Notes: generated by a model not told the origin, from the letters alone. A stretch of 64,000 bases of DNA from Candidatus Jettenia sp. AMX2 (GCA_030583665.1 CP129469.1:3091043-3155042), one strand, 5' to 3'. Counted from the stretch's first letter, positions 16,993 through 26,667 are shown. Made by a program: numbers and translations.

Positions 16993-18264
16993 TTAGAAAG
17001 CATTTTTACCCGAAACGATTTTTCCCATGATAACAGGTTTTTTTGCTCCTGTGGCATTGGGGATGTTGTTGGAGTTTCCTGAAACCGTCTCATTTGCCAG
17101 GATGGCAAAGGCGAGGGCCTCTTTGGCATCGGGTGCAATGCGAAAGGTACCGGTAGTATGTATCTTAACTGACGGTTCAAGATATTGAGTCAGAAATTTT
17201 ATAAGGGTAGTATTATGAGTTCCGCCACCTGAAAGGATCACTTCAGACAGATTATACTGAGACAAAATCCATCGTCTGTAGCTCATAGCAATAGTATGCG
17301 CTGTAAAGGCTGTTACGGTTGCAATGAGATCAACATGCTCAATGCCAAGGCCCATGGCGTCATAATACAGTTTATCTGCAAAACACTTTCCAAATTCCTC
17401 CCGTCCTGTAGTCTTTGGCGGCTGCTTTGACAAATAGGGATGTGAGAGAAGCACAGCCAGAAGAGTATCGTTAATCTTTCCCTTTGCTGCAAACTTACCG
17501 CCTTCATCAAAATGAGAAGCATTATTGGTAATGCGTTCAATAAGGCAATCTATCAGCATGTTGCCAGGGCCTGTATCAAAGGCAATGACTTCTTCAGGGG
17601 AGCAGCCCGGAGGCAGAAAAGTAACATTGGCAATTCCTCCGATATTCTGCAGGGCACGGCCCGTTTCCTTATCTCTGAAAAGGATAAAATCTACATAAGA
17701 TATAAGAGGAGCGCCTTGCCCTCCCGCAGCCATATCCGCAGGACGGAAGTCAGCCACCGTTGTAACGCCCGTTTCCTGCGCAATAACAGAAGGCTCTCCG
17801 ATCTGAAGCGTTGAGGGAATATATTGCATTTCACAGAATAAGGGTCGTACGGGCTTTGCCGTGGATTTTTCTGAATTTCGTTTTACAATTAGGCCAGGCA
17901 GGTGACAAACAGTCTGTCCATGAGATCCGATGAGGTCAATTTCCGCTATGGGAATCTGTGCCTTCTTTGCGATGGATCCGGCCGCATCTGCAAATAACTT
18001 CCCCAGATAGAAATTTAGCTGGCAAATTCTGTCAACCGAACTGGTTTCGGGATTACAACTTTCGACAATAATTTTACGTACTGATTCATGATAAGGATAA
18101 GTACCGAAGGCCAGGATTTTTGCTTTTGTGTATATGCCACTTCCTGAAATTTCGGCAAGACATGCATCGATACCATCTACCGACGTACCGGACATGAGTC
18201 CAATAACCTTTTTGGGGTCTTTCTGTTTTAGCCGCAGAAGTTCATGTACCATCTTACGGGTCAA
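16993..18264 (-). CDS. anmK: Anhydro-N-acetylmuramic acid kinase AnmK
   Basis: AnmK opens and phosphorylates 1,6-anhydro-MurNAc to MurNAc-6-phosphate, a step of peptidoglycan recycling in the cytoplasm. The 423-residue sequence begins with the ATP-binding signature KKVIGLMSGTSVDGIDACLA. It continues with GSHGQTVCHLPG, the catalytic-base segment TTVADFRPADMAAGGQGAPL, and IGGIANVTFLPP and FDTGPGNMLID, all diagnostic of the family. It is slightly longer than the common 370-390 residues, partly through an insert after the SHGQT motif. It lies upstream of the Trm112-like gene, yidC and mnmE. It indicates a peptidoglycan-containing wall. MurQ is not in the window. Confidence 0.95.
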   Translation of the reverse strand: MTRKMVHELLRLKQKDPKKVIGLMSGTSVDGIDACLAEISGSGIYTKAKILAFGTYPYHESVRKIIVESCNPETSSVDRICQLNFYLGKLFADAAGSIAKKAQIPIAEIDLIGSHGQTVCHLPGLIVKRNSEKSTAKPVRPLFCEMQYIPSTLQIGEPSVIAQETGVTTVADFRPADMAAGGQGAPLISYVDFILFRDKETGRALQNIGGIANVTFLPPGCSPEEVIAFDTGPGNMLIDCLIERITNNASHFDEGGKFAAKGKINDTLLAVLLSHPYLSKQPPKTTGREEFGKCFADKLYYDAMGLGIEHVDLIATVTAFTAHTIAMSYRRWILSQYNLSEVILSGGGTHNTTLIKFLTQYLEPSVKIHTTGTFRIAPDAKEALAFAILANETVSGNSNNIPNATGAKKPVIMGKIVSGKNAF

Positions 18265-18317
18265 TCCTGACTAACAAAATTTATCCTTATTTTGTTCTGA
18301 ATTACCCCAACGGTGTT

Positions 18318-19250
18318 TTAGTGGTGCGGACTGGACTGGCTTCTGTAAAGTTCTGCATGACGGTCAGCATCGCCGAACATACCTTTTAAACGGTATACCT
18401 CCTCTAAAACCTTGTGAACTTCCACATAATTGGGATTTACCTCCAGTGTCTTTTTGAGGGATGCTTCCGCTTTGTCAAGGTTACCTTTTTCTTTATAGAC
18501 AAGTGCAATATTATAATGGAAATTTGCCATATCGGGGCGTACCTTCAATGCCTGCTGCCACACAGAAATCGCCTCGTCCATCTTCCCGGTTTTTACATAA
18601 GCAATACCGAGGTTATAATAAATCTCCATTTTCTGGGGATTGATCTCTATTGCCCTTTTCCACTCTGCAACAGCATCGGCAAATTGCGCATTTTTTGTAT
18701 AAAGGATCCCCAGGTTATACCTGGAATTTACCAAACCGGGATTTATACCAATGGCTTTATTGAAGGCATTGACCGCATCATCGTCCTGCTTCTTGTGGAT
18801 ATAAACAAGGCCAAGCCCCTCATATGCTTCTGCATAATGAGAATTAACTTCTATGGCCTTCTTAAAAACCAAAATAGCCTCATCCGGCTTCCCTTGTTTA
18901 TTCAGCACATTACCCTGGCCTACCAGCGCTTCAACCATGGAAGGGTTGAGTTCGACAGCTCTTTTATAGGCAGCAAGAGACTTATCGAGCATGGCTTTTT
19001 CTCCTTTTTCTTCATATAATAAGCCCAGATGATAATGGACTCTTGCATCATTCGGGTCGGCCTCCAGAAGCTTCTTGTTTCGTTCAATTTCCTCCTCTAT
19101 CATTGTTTTCTTCTGAATCTCTTCTTCGGATTTAACCGATGCAGTATGCTGTTGTATAGCAGATTCATTTTTACTACAGCCGTTATGAATACCGGAAAGA
19201 AACAGGATTGTGAGAAAAGTTATGCCAATAGGTATTTTAAAATGTTTCAT
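18318..19250 (-). CDS. TPR-repeat protein, exported or lipoprotein
   Basis: The 310-residue protein begins with a basic start, a hydrophobic helix (about 8-20) and a cysteine at about residue 25 (IHNGC). This may be a lipoprotein site, although the His at -3 is unusual. From about residue 65 there are roughly seven tandem 34-residue tetratricopeptide repeats, each with the pattern YHLGLLYEEKG...A...Y.RAVELNP. TPR arrays hold protein partners. No catalytic domain is visible and the partner is unknown. It lies 53 bp upstream of anmK on the same strand, but a functional link is not evident. The next gene upstream is divergent. Confidence 0.85.
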   Translation of the reverse strand: MKHFKIPIGITFLTILFLSGIHNGCSKNESAIQQHTASVKSEEEIQKKTMIEEEIERNKKLLEADPNDARVHYHLGLLYEEKGEKAMLDKSLAAYKRAVELNPSMVEALVGQGNVLNKQGKPDEAILVFKKAIEVNSHYAEAYEGLGLVYIHKKQDDDAVNAFNKAIGINPGLVNSRYNLGILYTKNAQFADAVAEWKRAIEINPQKMEIYYNLGIAYVKTGKMDEAISVWQQALKVRPDMANFHYNIALVYKEKGNLDKAEASLKKTLEVNPNYVEVHKVLEEVYRLKGMFGDADRHAELYRSQSSPHH

Positions 19251-19348
19251 AAAAATCCTTTTTATTTATCGTGATAATTATTATATAAGTTAGGTAATGT
19301 ATAAACAATTTATTATATAGTTAAATACCTGTTCGTCAATCTGAAACT

Positions 19349-20632
19349 ATGAATTATCAGCCAAATAAATCATCAATGGAAGACTCTGGCTTAACGAGGT
19401 CAATGAGTTTTTTTGACGTGACCTGCCTGGGTATTAATTGTGTGGTGGGTGCCGGGATTTTTTTGCTACCCGGCCAGCTTTGCGGTTTGGTGGGAAGTGG
19501 TGCTCTATGGGTTTTCCCCCTTTGCGGCATCCTCTCTTTTACTATTGCCCTTTGCTTCGCGGAAATGGGTGGGATCTATAACACAACAGGCGGCGCATAT
19601 CTTTACACCAAAGATACGTTAGGCCCATTCCCGGGATTTCTGGTAGGGTGGATGATGTGGGCTTCTTCTATTATTGGATGGGCATCGGTCGCCAGCGGTT
19701 TCGGACTGTATCTAACATATTTTCTGCCGCCGGAAAATGCGTGGTTAAGCAAGATAATTATTGCAATGCTTGTTGCGGGATTAAGTATTATTAATTACTT
19801 TGGGGTAAAACCAGGGGCGAAAACAATTAATTTTTTTGCCATAGGAAAGCTTTTATCGCTGTGTATTTTTATTGGTGCCGGACTATTTTTTGTCAGAAAA
19901 GAAAATTTGGTTCCATTCCATAACGGAGCGGGATTCCATACAGCGGTCATTATGGCCTTGTATGCCTATACCGGATTTGAATTTATCGTTGTACCTGCAG
20001 GAGAAATGCGGCATCCACAAAAACATACTCCCCGTGTGTTATTTTTTGTATTGATGATGGTGACTCTTCTTTATATTGTTATTCAAACCGTAGCTACCGG
20101 AACATTCCCGGGACTTGCCACTTCAGATAAACCCCTGGCGGATGCAGCAAGGTATTTTATGGGAGCTGCTGGTGGCATGCTCATTGGAACAGGAGCCTTA
20201 CTTTCTATCGGCGGAATCAATGCTGCTATTGCACTCACGGGTCCGCGCAGTCTCTATGTACTTTCAATTGACGGATTTCTTCCCAAAATATTTTCCAGAA
20301 TACACCCTAAATACCACACTCCATACCTGGCTATTCTTGTTAACGCAGTCCTGACAATCTTTTTAAGTTTAACGGGCAGCTTCAAATATCTTATCACTGC
20401 AAGTGTCATGGTAAGCATTCTCCAGTATATTCCAACATGTCTGGCTGTTATTTTATTAAGAAAATACAAGCCAGGACTGAAAAGAAACTACAGGATACCG
20501 GGTGGATATAGCATTCCGGTTTTTGCGCTGGTGGTTTGTGGCTGGATACTCTTTTATATTGAACTCAAGGTATTAGCTGCTACTGCTGTGGCAATCATTA
20601 TATCATTGCCATTTTATTTCAGGAAGCGATAG
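19349..20632 (+). CDS. APC-superfamily amino acid permease
   Basis: This 427-residue hydrophobic protein has about twelve membrane segments. The first contains the APC signature around GINCVVGAGIFLLPGQLCGL, with the unwound GAGIF motif that binds the substrate amine. It is followed by ALCFAEMGGIYNTTGGAYLY and a later YAYTGFEFIVVPAGEMRHPQ, matching helix VI and the connecting loop of the family. The substrate cannot be named from sequence. It is the only plus-strand gene in this stretch, divergent from the TPR gene and convergent with the response regulator at 20652. Only 19 bp separate the two convergent stops. Confidence 0.9.
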   Translation: MNYQPNKSSMEDSGLTRSMSFFDVTCLGINCVVGAGIFLLPGQLCGLVGSGALWVFPLCGILSFTIALCFAEMGGIYNTTGGAYLYTKDTLGPFPGFLVGWMMWASSIIGWASVASGFGLYLTYFLPPENAWLSKIIIAMLVAGLSIINYFGVKPGAKTINFFAIGKLLSLCIFIGAGLFFVRKENLVPFHNGAGFHTAVIMALYAYTGFEFIVVPAGEMRHPQKHTPRVLFFVLMMVTLLYIVIQTVATGTFPGLATSDKPLADAARYFMGAAGGMLIGTGALLSIGGINAAIALTGPRSLYVLSIDGFLPKIFSRIHPKYHTPYLAILVNAVLTIFLSLTGSFKYLITASVMVSILQYIPTCLAVILLRKYKPGLKRNYRIPGGYSIPVFALVVCGWILFYIELKVLAATAVAIIISLPFYFRKR

Positions 20633-20651
20633 TTGGAAACTGGCAGTAGGG

Positions 20652-21368
20652 TTATTTTTCCTTCCTTAAGATTACTGTGACACCCGACAAGTTCCCCGCT
20701 TCATCAAATATCTTTGTCATTCTGGCTTTTAGCGAAAAATGATCCTGATTGCTGACAGGCTGGATTTGAAAATCCGTAGTTTTTTCCCTTGTATTGATAA
20801 TGGTATCCACAGGGATAGATAATTTCGTGTCCGACAGGAAGGACAGAAAATTGCCCGTGTCTTTTTTCAAAAATTCCTGCGCTGTCCTGTTGATATTCCT
20901 TATATTCCATTGTCTGTCGGTAACAATTACACCTTCTGCCAAATCAGATAAGACCGATTCCAATACCACTGACTCATCCTTTTTTGCATTTGTCCGCCTC
21001 ATCCGCAACAGCGATCTTACCCGTGCAAGCAATTCTGCTTTATTGAAGGGTTTACTGATAAAATCATCGGCACCGACCTCGATTCCCTGGATCCGGTCAT
21101 CCATCTCGTGCAATGCGGTAATCATGATAATTGGTATATTTTTTGTTGTTTCATCTGTGCGCAGCTTATGGCATACTTCATATCCGGTAAGTTTCGGCAT
21201 CATAATATCCAATAATATTAAATCGGGATTCTCCGTCTTTACTTTTTCCAGAGCCTCTTCACCATCATATGCCTCGACAACATCATAGCCAGATGTGGTC
21301 AGAATCACTCTCAATAATTTCACATTTTGTTTAATATCATCTACCACCAATATTTTCGCTGTGCTCAT
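20652..21368 (-). CDS. Response regulator with REC and PAS-like domains
   Basis: The N-terminal receiver (1-120) begins TAKILVVDDIKQNVKLLRVI. It has the phospho-acceptor aspartate in LILLDIMMPKLTGYE (about residue 55), the ALHEMDD switch region and the conserved lysine in FISKPFNKAEL. From about 130 a PAS-like domain follows (VLSDLAEGVIVTDRQWNIRN, NRTAQEFL). There is no DNA-binding or output-enzyme domain, so it probably relays signals by protein contact. It is the last of four same-strand genes after the hybrid kinase and a single-domain regulator, which makes it a plausible target of that kinase. Confidence 0.88.
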   Translation of the reverse strand: MSTAKILVVDDIKQNVKLLRVILTTSGYDVVEAYDGEEALEKVKTENPDLILLDIMMPKLTGYEVCHKLRTDETTKNIPIIMITALHEMDDRIQGIEVGADDFISKPFNKAELLARVRSLLRMRRTNAKKDESVVLESVLSDLAEGVIVTDRQWNIRNINRTAQEFLKKDTGNFLSFLSDTKLSIPVDTIINTREKTTDFQIQPVSNQDHFSLKARMTKIFDEAGNLSGVTVILRKEK

Positions 21369-21524
21369 GTCTTGTTTTATTTCAAATACCGGATACCTGT
21401 AAAAGAACTCAAACCGCTATAAATAATAAAGGTGTATTGTATGAAATAACTGTCCTGCGCACAAGTCAATCTTTTCTGTACTTTTTTCTTGATACTGGCT
21501 CCTTGCCCTCTCGTAACGGAAGGC

Positions 21525-21905
21525 TTATGTTTTTTTCATATATCTTTCAACAACGAGAGGCAGTTCCTGGGTGTTAATAGGTTTGCTGATATAAGCGTCA
21601 CAGCCTGCTTCCAGCACCTTTTGTTCATCTCCCTTCATTGCATAGGCAGTAACGGCAACAATCGGAATATCTTTTGTAAGGGCATTCGCCTTGATTTGTC
21701 TTGAAAGGGTAAGACCGTCAATGCCCGGAAGCTGTATATCCATGAGGATAATATCCGGCTTTTGATCCTTTAATATACCGAGCGCCTCTTCGCCGGTAGT
21801 CGCTTCGATAACATGAAATCCTTTTGCCTTCAGAATCACCCGCATAAGCTTTCTGTTTTTTTCGTTATCTTCAATAACCAGTACGTTTCTGTTCGTCATA
21901 TACAT
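21525..21905 (-). CDS. Single-domain response regulator (CheY/DivK-like)
   Basis: The 126-residue protein is only a receiver domain: VLVIEDNEKNRKLMRVILKA, acidic pocket ED, phospho-acceptor Asp in IILMDIQLPGIDGLTL (about 56), VTAYAMKGDE and the conserved Lys in YISKPINTQEL. It resembles the receivers that serve as phosphotransfer partners of hybrid kinases. It starts 24 bp after the hybrid kinase stop on the same strand and is probably co-transcribed with it. The 156-bp gap to the next regulator leaves room for a separate promoter. Confidence 0.9.
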   Translation of the reverse strand: MYMTNRNVLVIEDNEKNRKLMRVILKAKGFHVIEATTGEEALGILKDQKPDIILMDIQLPGIDGLTLSRQIKANALTKDIPIVAVTAYAMKGDEQKVLEAGCDAYISKPINTQELPLVVERYMKKT

Positions 21906-21929
21906 TTCTCATTATAAAATAGAACTTGC

Positions 21930-24341
21930 TTACCGTTTTTCTTTGCTGCGCAACTTTTCTACCCTCTTTACCGCAGCAAGAAGGTCTTCCTGTGTATAAT
22001 TTTTCTTTTGCATGATAGCCAAAACATTGCCATTTAATTCATCTCTTTCTTCAGAGGTAATATCCTTTGCAGAACAAATAATGATAGGAATTCCTTTTGT
22101 CCCGGGATGAACCCGCAGTTTCTCAACTACTTCAAAACCGTTCACCTCCGGCATTATCAAATCCAGAATGATCAGATCCGGATTGCTATTGATTGCAAGA
22201 TTGATCCCCACCTTACCGTCATATGCTTTAAATACTTCAAATCCTGCATCCTCCAGGACTGTGCTCATGTATTTAACCGTTTTTTCATCGTCGTCAACAA
22301 CTAAAATTCTAAAAGGCGTCTCTTTTTTCTGCCCGGAAGAAAGACAGGAATTCACCGTATTTACGAGCTTTTCCCTCTCGACAGGTTTAATCAGATATTC
22401 AGCAGCACCCAGACTGTAACCGAGATCCTTATTATCCACGATTGAAATAATAACAACTGGAATATCTTCCGTATCTTTTGAATTCTTCAATTCAGAAAGG
22501 ACATTCCATCCATCTATCTTCGGCAGCATTATATCAAGGGTTATGAGAAAAGGATGCAATTCTTTTGCCTTCCTGATCGCCTCTTCACCGTCAGCCGCAA
22601 CGGCTACTTCATAACCTGCATTTTTCAGGTATACCGTAAGGAGGCTGGCTGCCATACGGTCATCTTCCACAACCAGTATAGTCCGTTTTCCTTTCTCTGC
22701 AGACGAAGGCACCGTTTCAGGTTCTTTGGATACAGGCGATTCATAAGAAGGATTCAGGGGCAGTGAAAAATAAAATGTACTTCCCTTCCCGTATTCACTC
22801 TCAAACCAGATTTCCCCCCTATGCATTTCAACAATCTTTTTACTTAATGTCAATCCTAAACCTGTTCCTTCGTACTTCCTGGCAAAAGAGCTGTCCGCCT
22901 GCCAGAATTCTCTGAATACCTTTTCCTGATCTTCAGGTTTCATCCCGATTCCTGTATCTGCAACCGAAACCTGGAGTTTATTATCCCTGATCATAGCCTC
23001 TATGGAAATATTCCCGGTCTGGGGGGTAAATTTTATAGCATTTGATATAAGATTATACAGGATTTGTTTAAATTTCACCCGGTCTGCCTCAATCATCCCT
23101 ACATCCGGTGGTATACTCATCTTTACTTGCAGAGCCTTTTTATTCACAAGCCCTTTTAATATCGTATAAACATCTTCGATTACTTCAGGCACTGAGAAAA
23201 CCTCATACTGAAGCGTCATTCTGCCCGCCTCAATCTTGGATAAATCCAGGATATCGTTAATCATTTGCAGGAGATGCTGTCCGCTGCTGTGGATATCTTT
23301 GACAAACTCAATCTGTTCTTCGTTCAGATCGCCGGAAATCTTATCGCGCAGTACTTCCGCAAAGCCGATTATTGCATTCAGGGGCGTGCGCAGTTCGTGG
23401 GACATGTTGGCCAGAAATTCCGATTTCATTTTATTGGCCCGTTCCAGTTCTATATTGGCATTCTGCAGATGAGCTGTCTTTTCAGCTATTCGCTGCTCTA
23501 ATGTTGCATAAGTAACATGGCAGGTATCAGCCAGTTTGTTAAATGCTTTCCCGAGCAGGCCTACCTCATCACGGGAGGAAATATCTACTTTTTCCGAAAA
23601 GTTACCGGTTTTTATGATGTTCGTAACCGTATCGGTTAACTTTTCAATCGGCCTCATAAATTTTGCTGTTGTTATGAAAATAATAGCCACTATCAATACA
23701 ATGCTGATGGAACCCAAGATCATAAAGAAAGTAACGTTGGCTATAAACCGCTGCTCAGCCAGTTCTCTTGGGACAACAATACTGAGTGCTCCCCGCAGCT
23801 CCCCGATTTTATAATCATACCCAATATCATAGTTTTCCTGTACATATTTCGGAGCTTTTTCTTTCGGGCCGTGGCAGAGAAGACAATCTTTTGTTATATA
23901 AAGGGCGTAAAGATATCGTTTTACCCTTTTCCCGTTGATGACATCCGCAGCCCAATACTCGGAAAGCTCCGGATCCTCTTCCATCTTTCGAAGTATCTTC
24001 TCTTCAAAGGCATCAGGTTTATTTTCCTCCCTTCGGAATTCCAAACTCGTTTGTTTAATAATGTAGCCGGTTCTTCTGGCAAATTCCTCACCAATAGCAT
24101 GACCGGAAACAGCAGGGATAAAATACCTTGTTTGCTCGTTAATTTCGATTCCAGATTTTTCAAGGGCTGAAGCAAGATAATTCCTGACAGTCTCCAACTC
24201 CAGAGCAAGCAACTTTGCCTTTTCCCTATATTCTGTTACATATTCCTGACGTGTGCGTTTATAAATAAAATAACCAATCGTACCATTCAGGGTTACCAGT
24301 AATGCGCCTGAGAGAATGACGAGTTTATGTCTGATCTTCAT
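21930..24341 (-). CDS. Hybrid histidine kinase with c-type-heme (Tll0287-like) sensor and two receivers
   Basis: Order of parts in 803 residues: membrane helix (8-28); extracytoplasmic Tll0287-like/DUF3365 sensor with the covalent-heme motif CLLCHG (153-158); second membrane helix (about 203-225); HAMP; a coiled coil; and HisKA with phospho-acceptor His315 in MSHELRTPLNAIIGFAE. Then come HATPase_c (NLISNAIKFTP, DTGIGM, GTGLGLTLSKKIVEMH) and two receivers, each with DD and a central Asp (ITLDIMLPKIDGW, IILDLIMPEVNGF). The heme suggests sensing of redox state or a gas such as NO, CO or O2, with phosphorelay through the two receivers to the regulators downstream. The start overlaps the end of the glucoamylase-ferredoxin gene by 17 bp, so the two are probably coupled. 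Confidence 0.9.
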   Translation of the reverse strand: MKIRHKLVILSGALLVTLNGTIGYFIYKRTRQEYVTEYREKAKLLALELETVRNYLASALEKSGIEINEQTRYFIPAVSGHAIGEEFARRTGYIIKQTSLEFRREENKPDAFEEKILRKMEEDPELSEYWAADVINGKRVKRYLYALYITKDCLLCHGPKEKAPKYVQENYDIGYDYKIGELRGALSIVVPRELAEQRFIANVTFFMILGSISIVLIVAIIFITTAKFMRPIEKLTDTVTNIIKTGNFSEKVDISSRDEVGLLGKAFNKLADTCHVTYATLEQRIAEKTAHLQNANIELERANKMKSEFLANMSHELRTPLNAIIGFAEVLRDKISGDLNEEQIEFVKDIHSSGQHLLQMINDILDLSKIEAGRMTLQYEVFSVPEVIEDVYTILKGLVNKKALQVKMSIPPDVGMIEADRVKFKQILYNLISNAIKFTPQTGNISIEAMIRDNKLQVSVADTGIGMKPEDQEKVFREFWQADSSFARKYEGTGLGLTLSKKIVEMHRGEIWFESEYGKGSTFYFSLPLNPSYESPVSKEPETVPSSAEKGKRTILVVEDDRMAASLLTVYLKNAGYEVAVAADGEEAIRKAKELHPFLITLDIMLPKIDGWNVLSELKNSKDTEDIPVVIISIVDNKDLGYSLGAAEYLIKPVEREKLVNTVNSCLSSGQKKETPFRILVVDDDEKTVKYMSTVLEDAGFEVFKAYDGKVGINLAINSNPDLIILDLIMPEVNGFEVVEKLRVHPGTKGIPIIICSAKDITSEERDELNGNVLAIMQKKNYTQEDLLAAVKRVEKLRSKEKR

Positions 24342-26667
24342 GTTTTTTTTCTATAGAAATTGCCCCCAAAGGACAGCATTTCTCAAATTCCTGCTGAATA
24401 TCCCAGGTGGCTGCCCTTTCAGCAATAATTTTTGCTTTATCATTAATGACATCGATAACTCCTTTTGAACGTACGGCACAGATTCCACACCCCACGCACT
24501 CATTCTGATCTATACGCACAGAAATATCCCCGGCATCTCTTTTGAAATTTATCTGATCAAGATAGTGGACGTGCTCCTGACCGGGAATTACGCATGCTTG
24601 TGACCGGAAATAGCTTCTCACTTGCTGACGTCCCTCCCGGTCATAGCGGAATATCGAACGGCCACACCGGTCGCAGGTGTGTAGTTCCTGTAATTTTTCA
24701 AGATACTCCATTACCGTTTGAACTACCACGGCATGGCTCCATGTCAGGGGTGACACAGAAACAGGTTCTCCGGTAAACGGGTTTATTTGTTCTGCCAATA
24801 CGCCGGAGGGTAAGGCATGAGACACAGCCCACTGTAAATAGGTAATTACCCCCTCAAGCTCCTTTACAGATTTCGCGGCAGCAATTAAATACTGTGCCAT
24901 CCACATGGTGCAGATTATCCAAGGATTTCCCGGAACATTGCTATCATCCCCAACGCGCTGGTATGAATCATACTCATACCTGGCAATCCCTCCTATTTTT
25001 GTTTTAACCCACAAGAATTCTTCAATTGCTTTCATGGTATTTTTTACTTTACTGTCATCGGGATCATAAACACCGAAGGCAAACATTCCATACAAACTGG
25101 CATCTACCGTTGCATCAATTTCATATCCTCCTTCTTTTTTAGGAATGATCATTTTCAGAAAGCGGTTATGTTCCTCGCTATAAAGATACCGGTCAATTGC
25201 TATTTTAATCTGCCCTGCTGTCTGTCTGTATATTCTGGCTTTTTCAATTTGATAAAATATATCGGAAAAGTTGGCGGCAGCCATCAGGCCTGCATACACG
25301 GTAGCAACGGTAAATGATAATATACCTCGTTGCTCCTCCCATAAATCATAGGAGGGCAGTGGCAGTCCAGTCTGCTCATCACGGTAATTCACAAGGAAAT
25401 CTGCCGCCTTTTCGATAAATGAATGATACAGGGGACGTATTACATCAATCCTTCTGTACATATCATAATACTGCCATATTACCCAGAGGATTAATGCTGT
25501 TTCATCCTCCTGTATGGGAACATGAATCTCATCACCTTTTACCCATGGATGCCAGGAACTGCCAAAGGAACCGTCAGGGTTATACTTATGCAGGAGAAAT
25601 CCGTTTTCAACCATAACACTTGCGCAGAAATTGTAAGGAGCGACGGTATTGGCACAGAAATCAAAAAATTTCCGGCATTTTGTTGTATATCCTGCCTTCA
25701 GAAGGGCATAGCTCACCAATGCACCGTCCCTGGGCCACATATAGCTGTATGTATCCTTTGCATACTGCCTGATGTCAGAATCATTTGCGGCAATAATAGC
25801 TCCTCCGTTATCAATCTGCGTCATAAGGATAAGCAAACTCCTTTTGAAGAGTTTTACCACATCCTGTGGCAGATTCCCAAAATTAAATTCCTCTTTATTT
25901 ACCCAGTGCTGCCAGTAGCTTGTTGTTCTGTCAAGTATTTTTTGTGGTTTTTCACTTAGCAAAATGTCATTCAGCGTATTCACTTCCCTGTAATTATTAC
26001 CCACGGCGATCCAATAGTATACGGTAGATTCCCTGAGTGGGGGCATTTCCATTGGGATGCCGATTGTCGAGTCAACAGAACCCTGTGAAATAGGATTTCC
26101 ACTGAGAACGCCATCCTCAGCGTCCCTCCATGTCCCCTCTGCGCCTCGATGCCTCTTAACCCCAACGGCATATTCCCGCACTCCCCAGACACCTTCGGAA
26201 GCGCAGCTTATCAGAAAATAACGCGGTCCTTTATAATGGACAAGGCAGTTTAACTTTGCATCATAGAATGCTGTATCGCCAACCTCGCTGTCCATGATAC
26301 ACAAATCCTGATGAAAAAAAAGACGGACTTCCCTTCTGTCGTTTCTCAGATTTTTTACTGTTACCTTCCGGAGATAAATATTCTTCTCAAAATCCACCAC
26401 ATCATTGCAGGTTAGCTGAAGACCAAACTTTTCATGAAAAGCCTGCACAGAAGTCACGAGGGTTTCATCCAAATATCCTAACGAAAGTTTCCAGTCCCTT
26501 GCATTTACCCATGAAAATCCTTCCTGCGTCCATACGCCAAACCGGCTTGGATAACCCATTGCGTGATTCTCTTTTCCCACATGGGGATAATAGATGTCAC
26601 GAATAGTATAATCAGCATCAAAGGCAAATAATAATGATCCGTTACCAACAGGAATATCTCTGGGCAC
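24325..26667 (-). CDS. GH15 glucoamylase-like protein fused to a C-terminal [4Fe-4S] ferredoxin domain
   Basis: Residues 1-660 look like a prokaryotic GH15 glucoamylase or related alpha-glucan/trehalose hydrolase. An N-terminal beta-sandwich (DADYTIRDIYYPHVGKENH) is followed by an (alpha/alpha)6 barrel with YMWPRDGALVSYALLKAGY, the general-acid segment PIQEDETALILWVIWQYYD and the second-carboxylate region LAEQINPFTGEPVSVSPLTW. A cysteine-rich linker (CDRC, about 665) follows. The last 60 residues are a single-cluster ferredoxin with CVGCGIC and a distant CCPLGAI. Glycosidases do not normally carry ferredoxins. There is no signal peptide, so it should act in the cytoplasm. The end overlaps the hybrid kinase start by 17 bp. 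The substrate is not determinable. Confidence 0.85.
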   Translation of the reverse strand: MPRDIPVGNGSLLFAFDADYTIRDIYYPHVGKENHAMGYPSRFGVWTQEGFSWVNARDWKLSLGYLDETLVTSVQAFHEKFGLQLTCNDVVDFEKNIYLRKVTVKNLRNDRREVRLFFHQDLCIMDSEVGDTAFYDAKLNCLVHYKGPRYFLISCASEGVWGVREYAVGVKRHRGAEGTWRDAEDGVLSGNPISQGSVDSTIGIPMEMPPLRESTVYYWIAVGNNYREVNTLNDILLSEKPQKILDRTTSYWQHWVNKEEFNFGNLPQDVVKLFKRSLLILMTQIDNGGAIIAANDSDIRQYAKDTYSYMWPRDGALVSYALLKAGYTTKCRKFFDFCANTVAPYNFCASVMVENGFLLHKYNPDGSFGSSWHPWVKGDEIHVPIQEDETALILWVIWQYYDMYRRIDVIRPLYHSFIEKAADFLVNYRDEQTGLPLPSYDLWEEQRGILSFTVATVYAGLMAAANFSDIFYQIEKARIYRQTAGQIKIAIDRYLYSEEHNRFLKMIIPKKEGGYEIDATVDASLYGMFAFGVYDPDDSKVKNTMKAIEEFLWVKTKIGGIARYEYDSYQRVGDDSNVPGNPWIICTMWMAQYLIAAAKSVKELEGVITYLQWAVSHALPSGVLAEQINPFTGEPVSVSPLTWSHAVVVQTVMEYLEKLQELHTCDRCGRSIFRYDREGRQQVRSYFRSQACVIPGQEHVHYLDQINFKRDAGDISVRIDQNECVGCGICAVRSKGVIDVINDKAKIIAERAATWDIQQEFEKCCPLGAISIEKKHEDQT

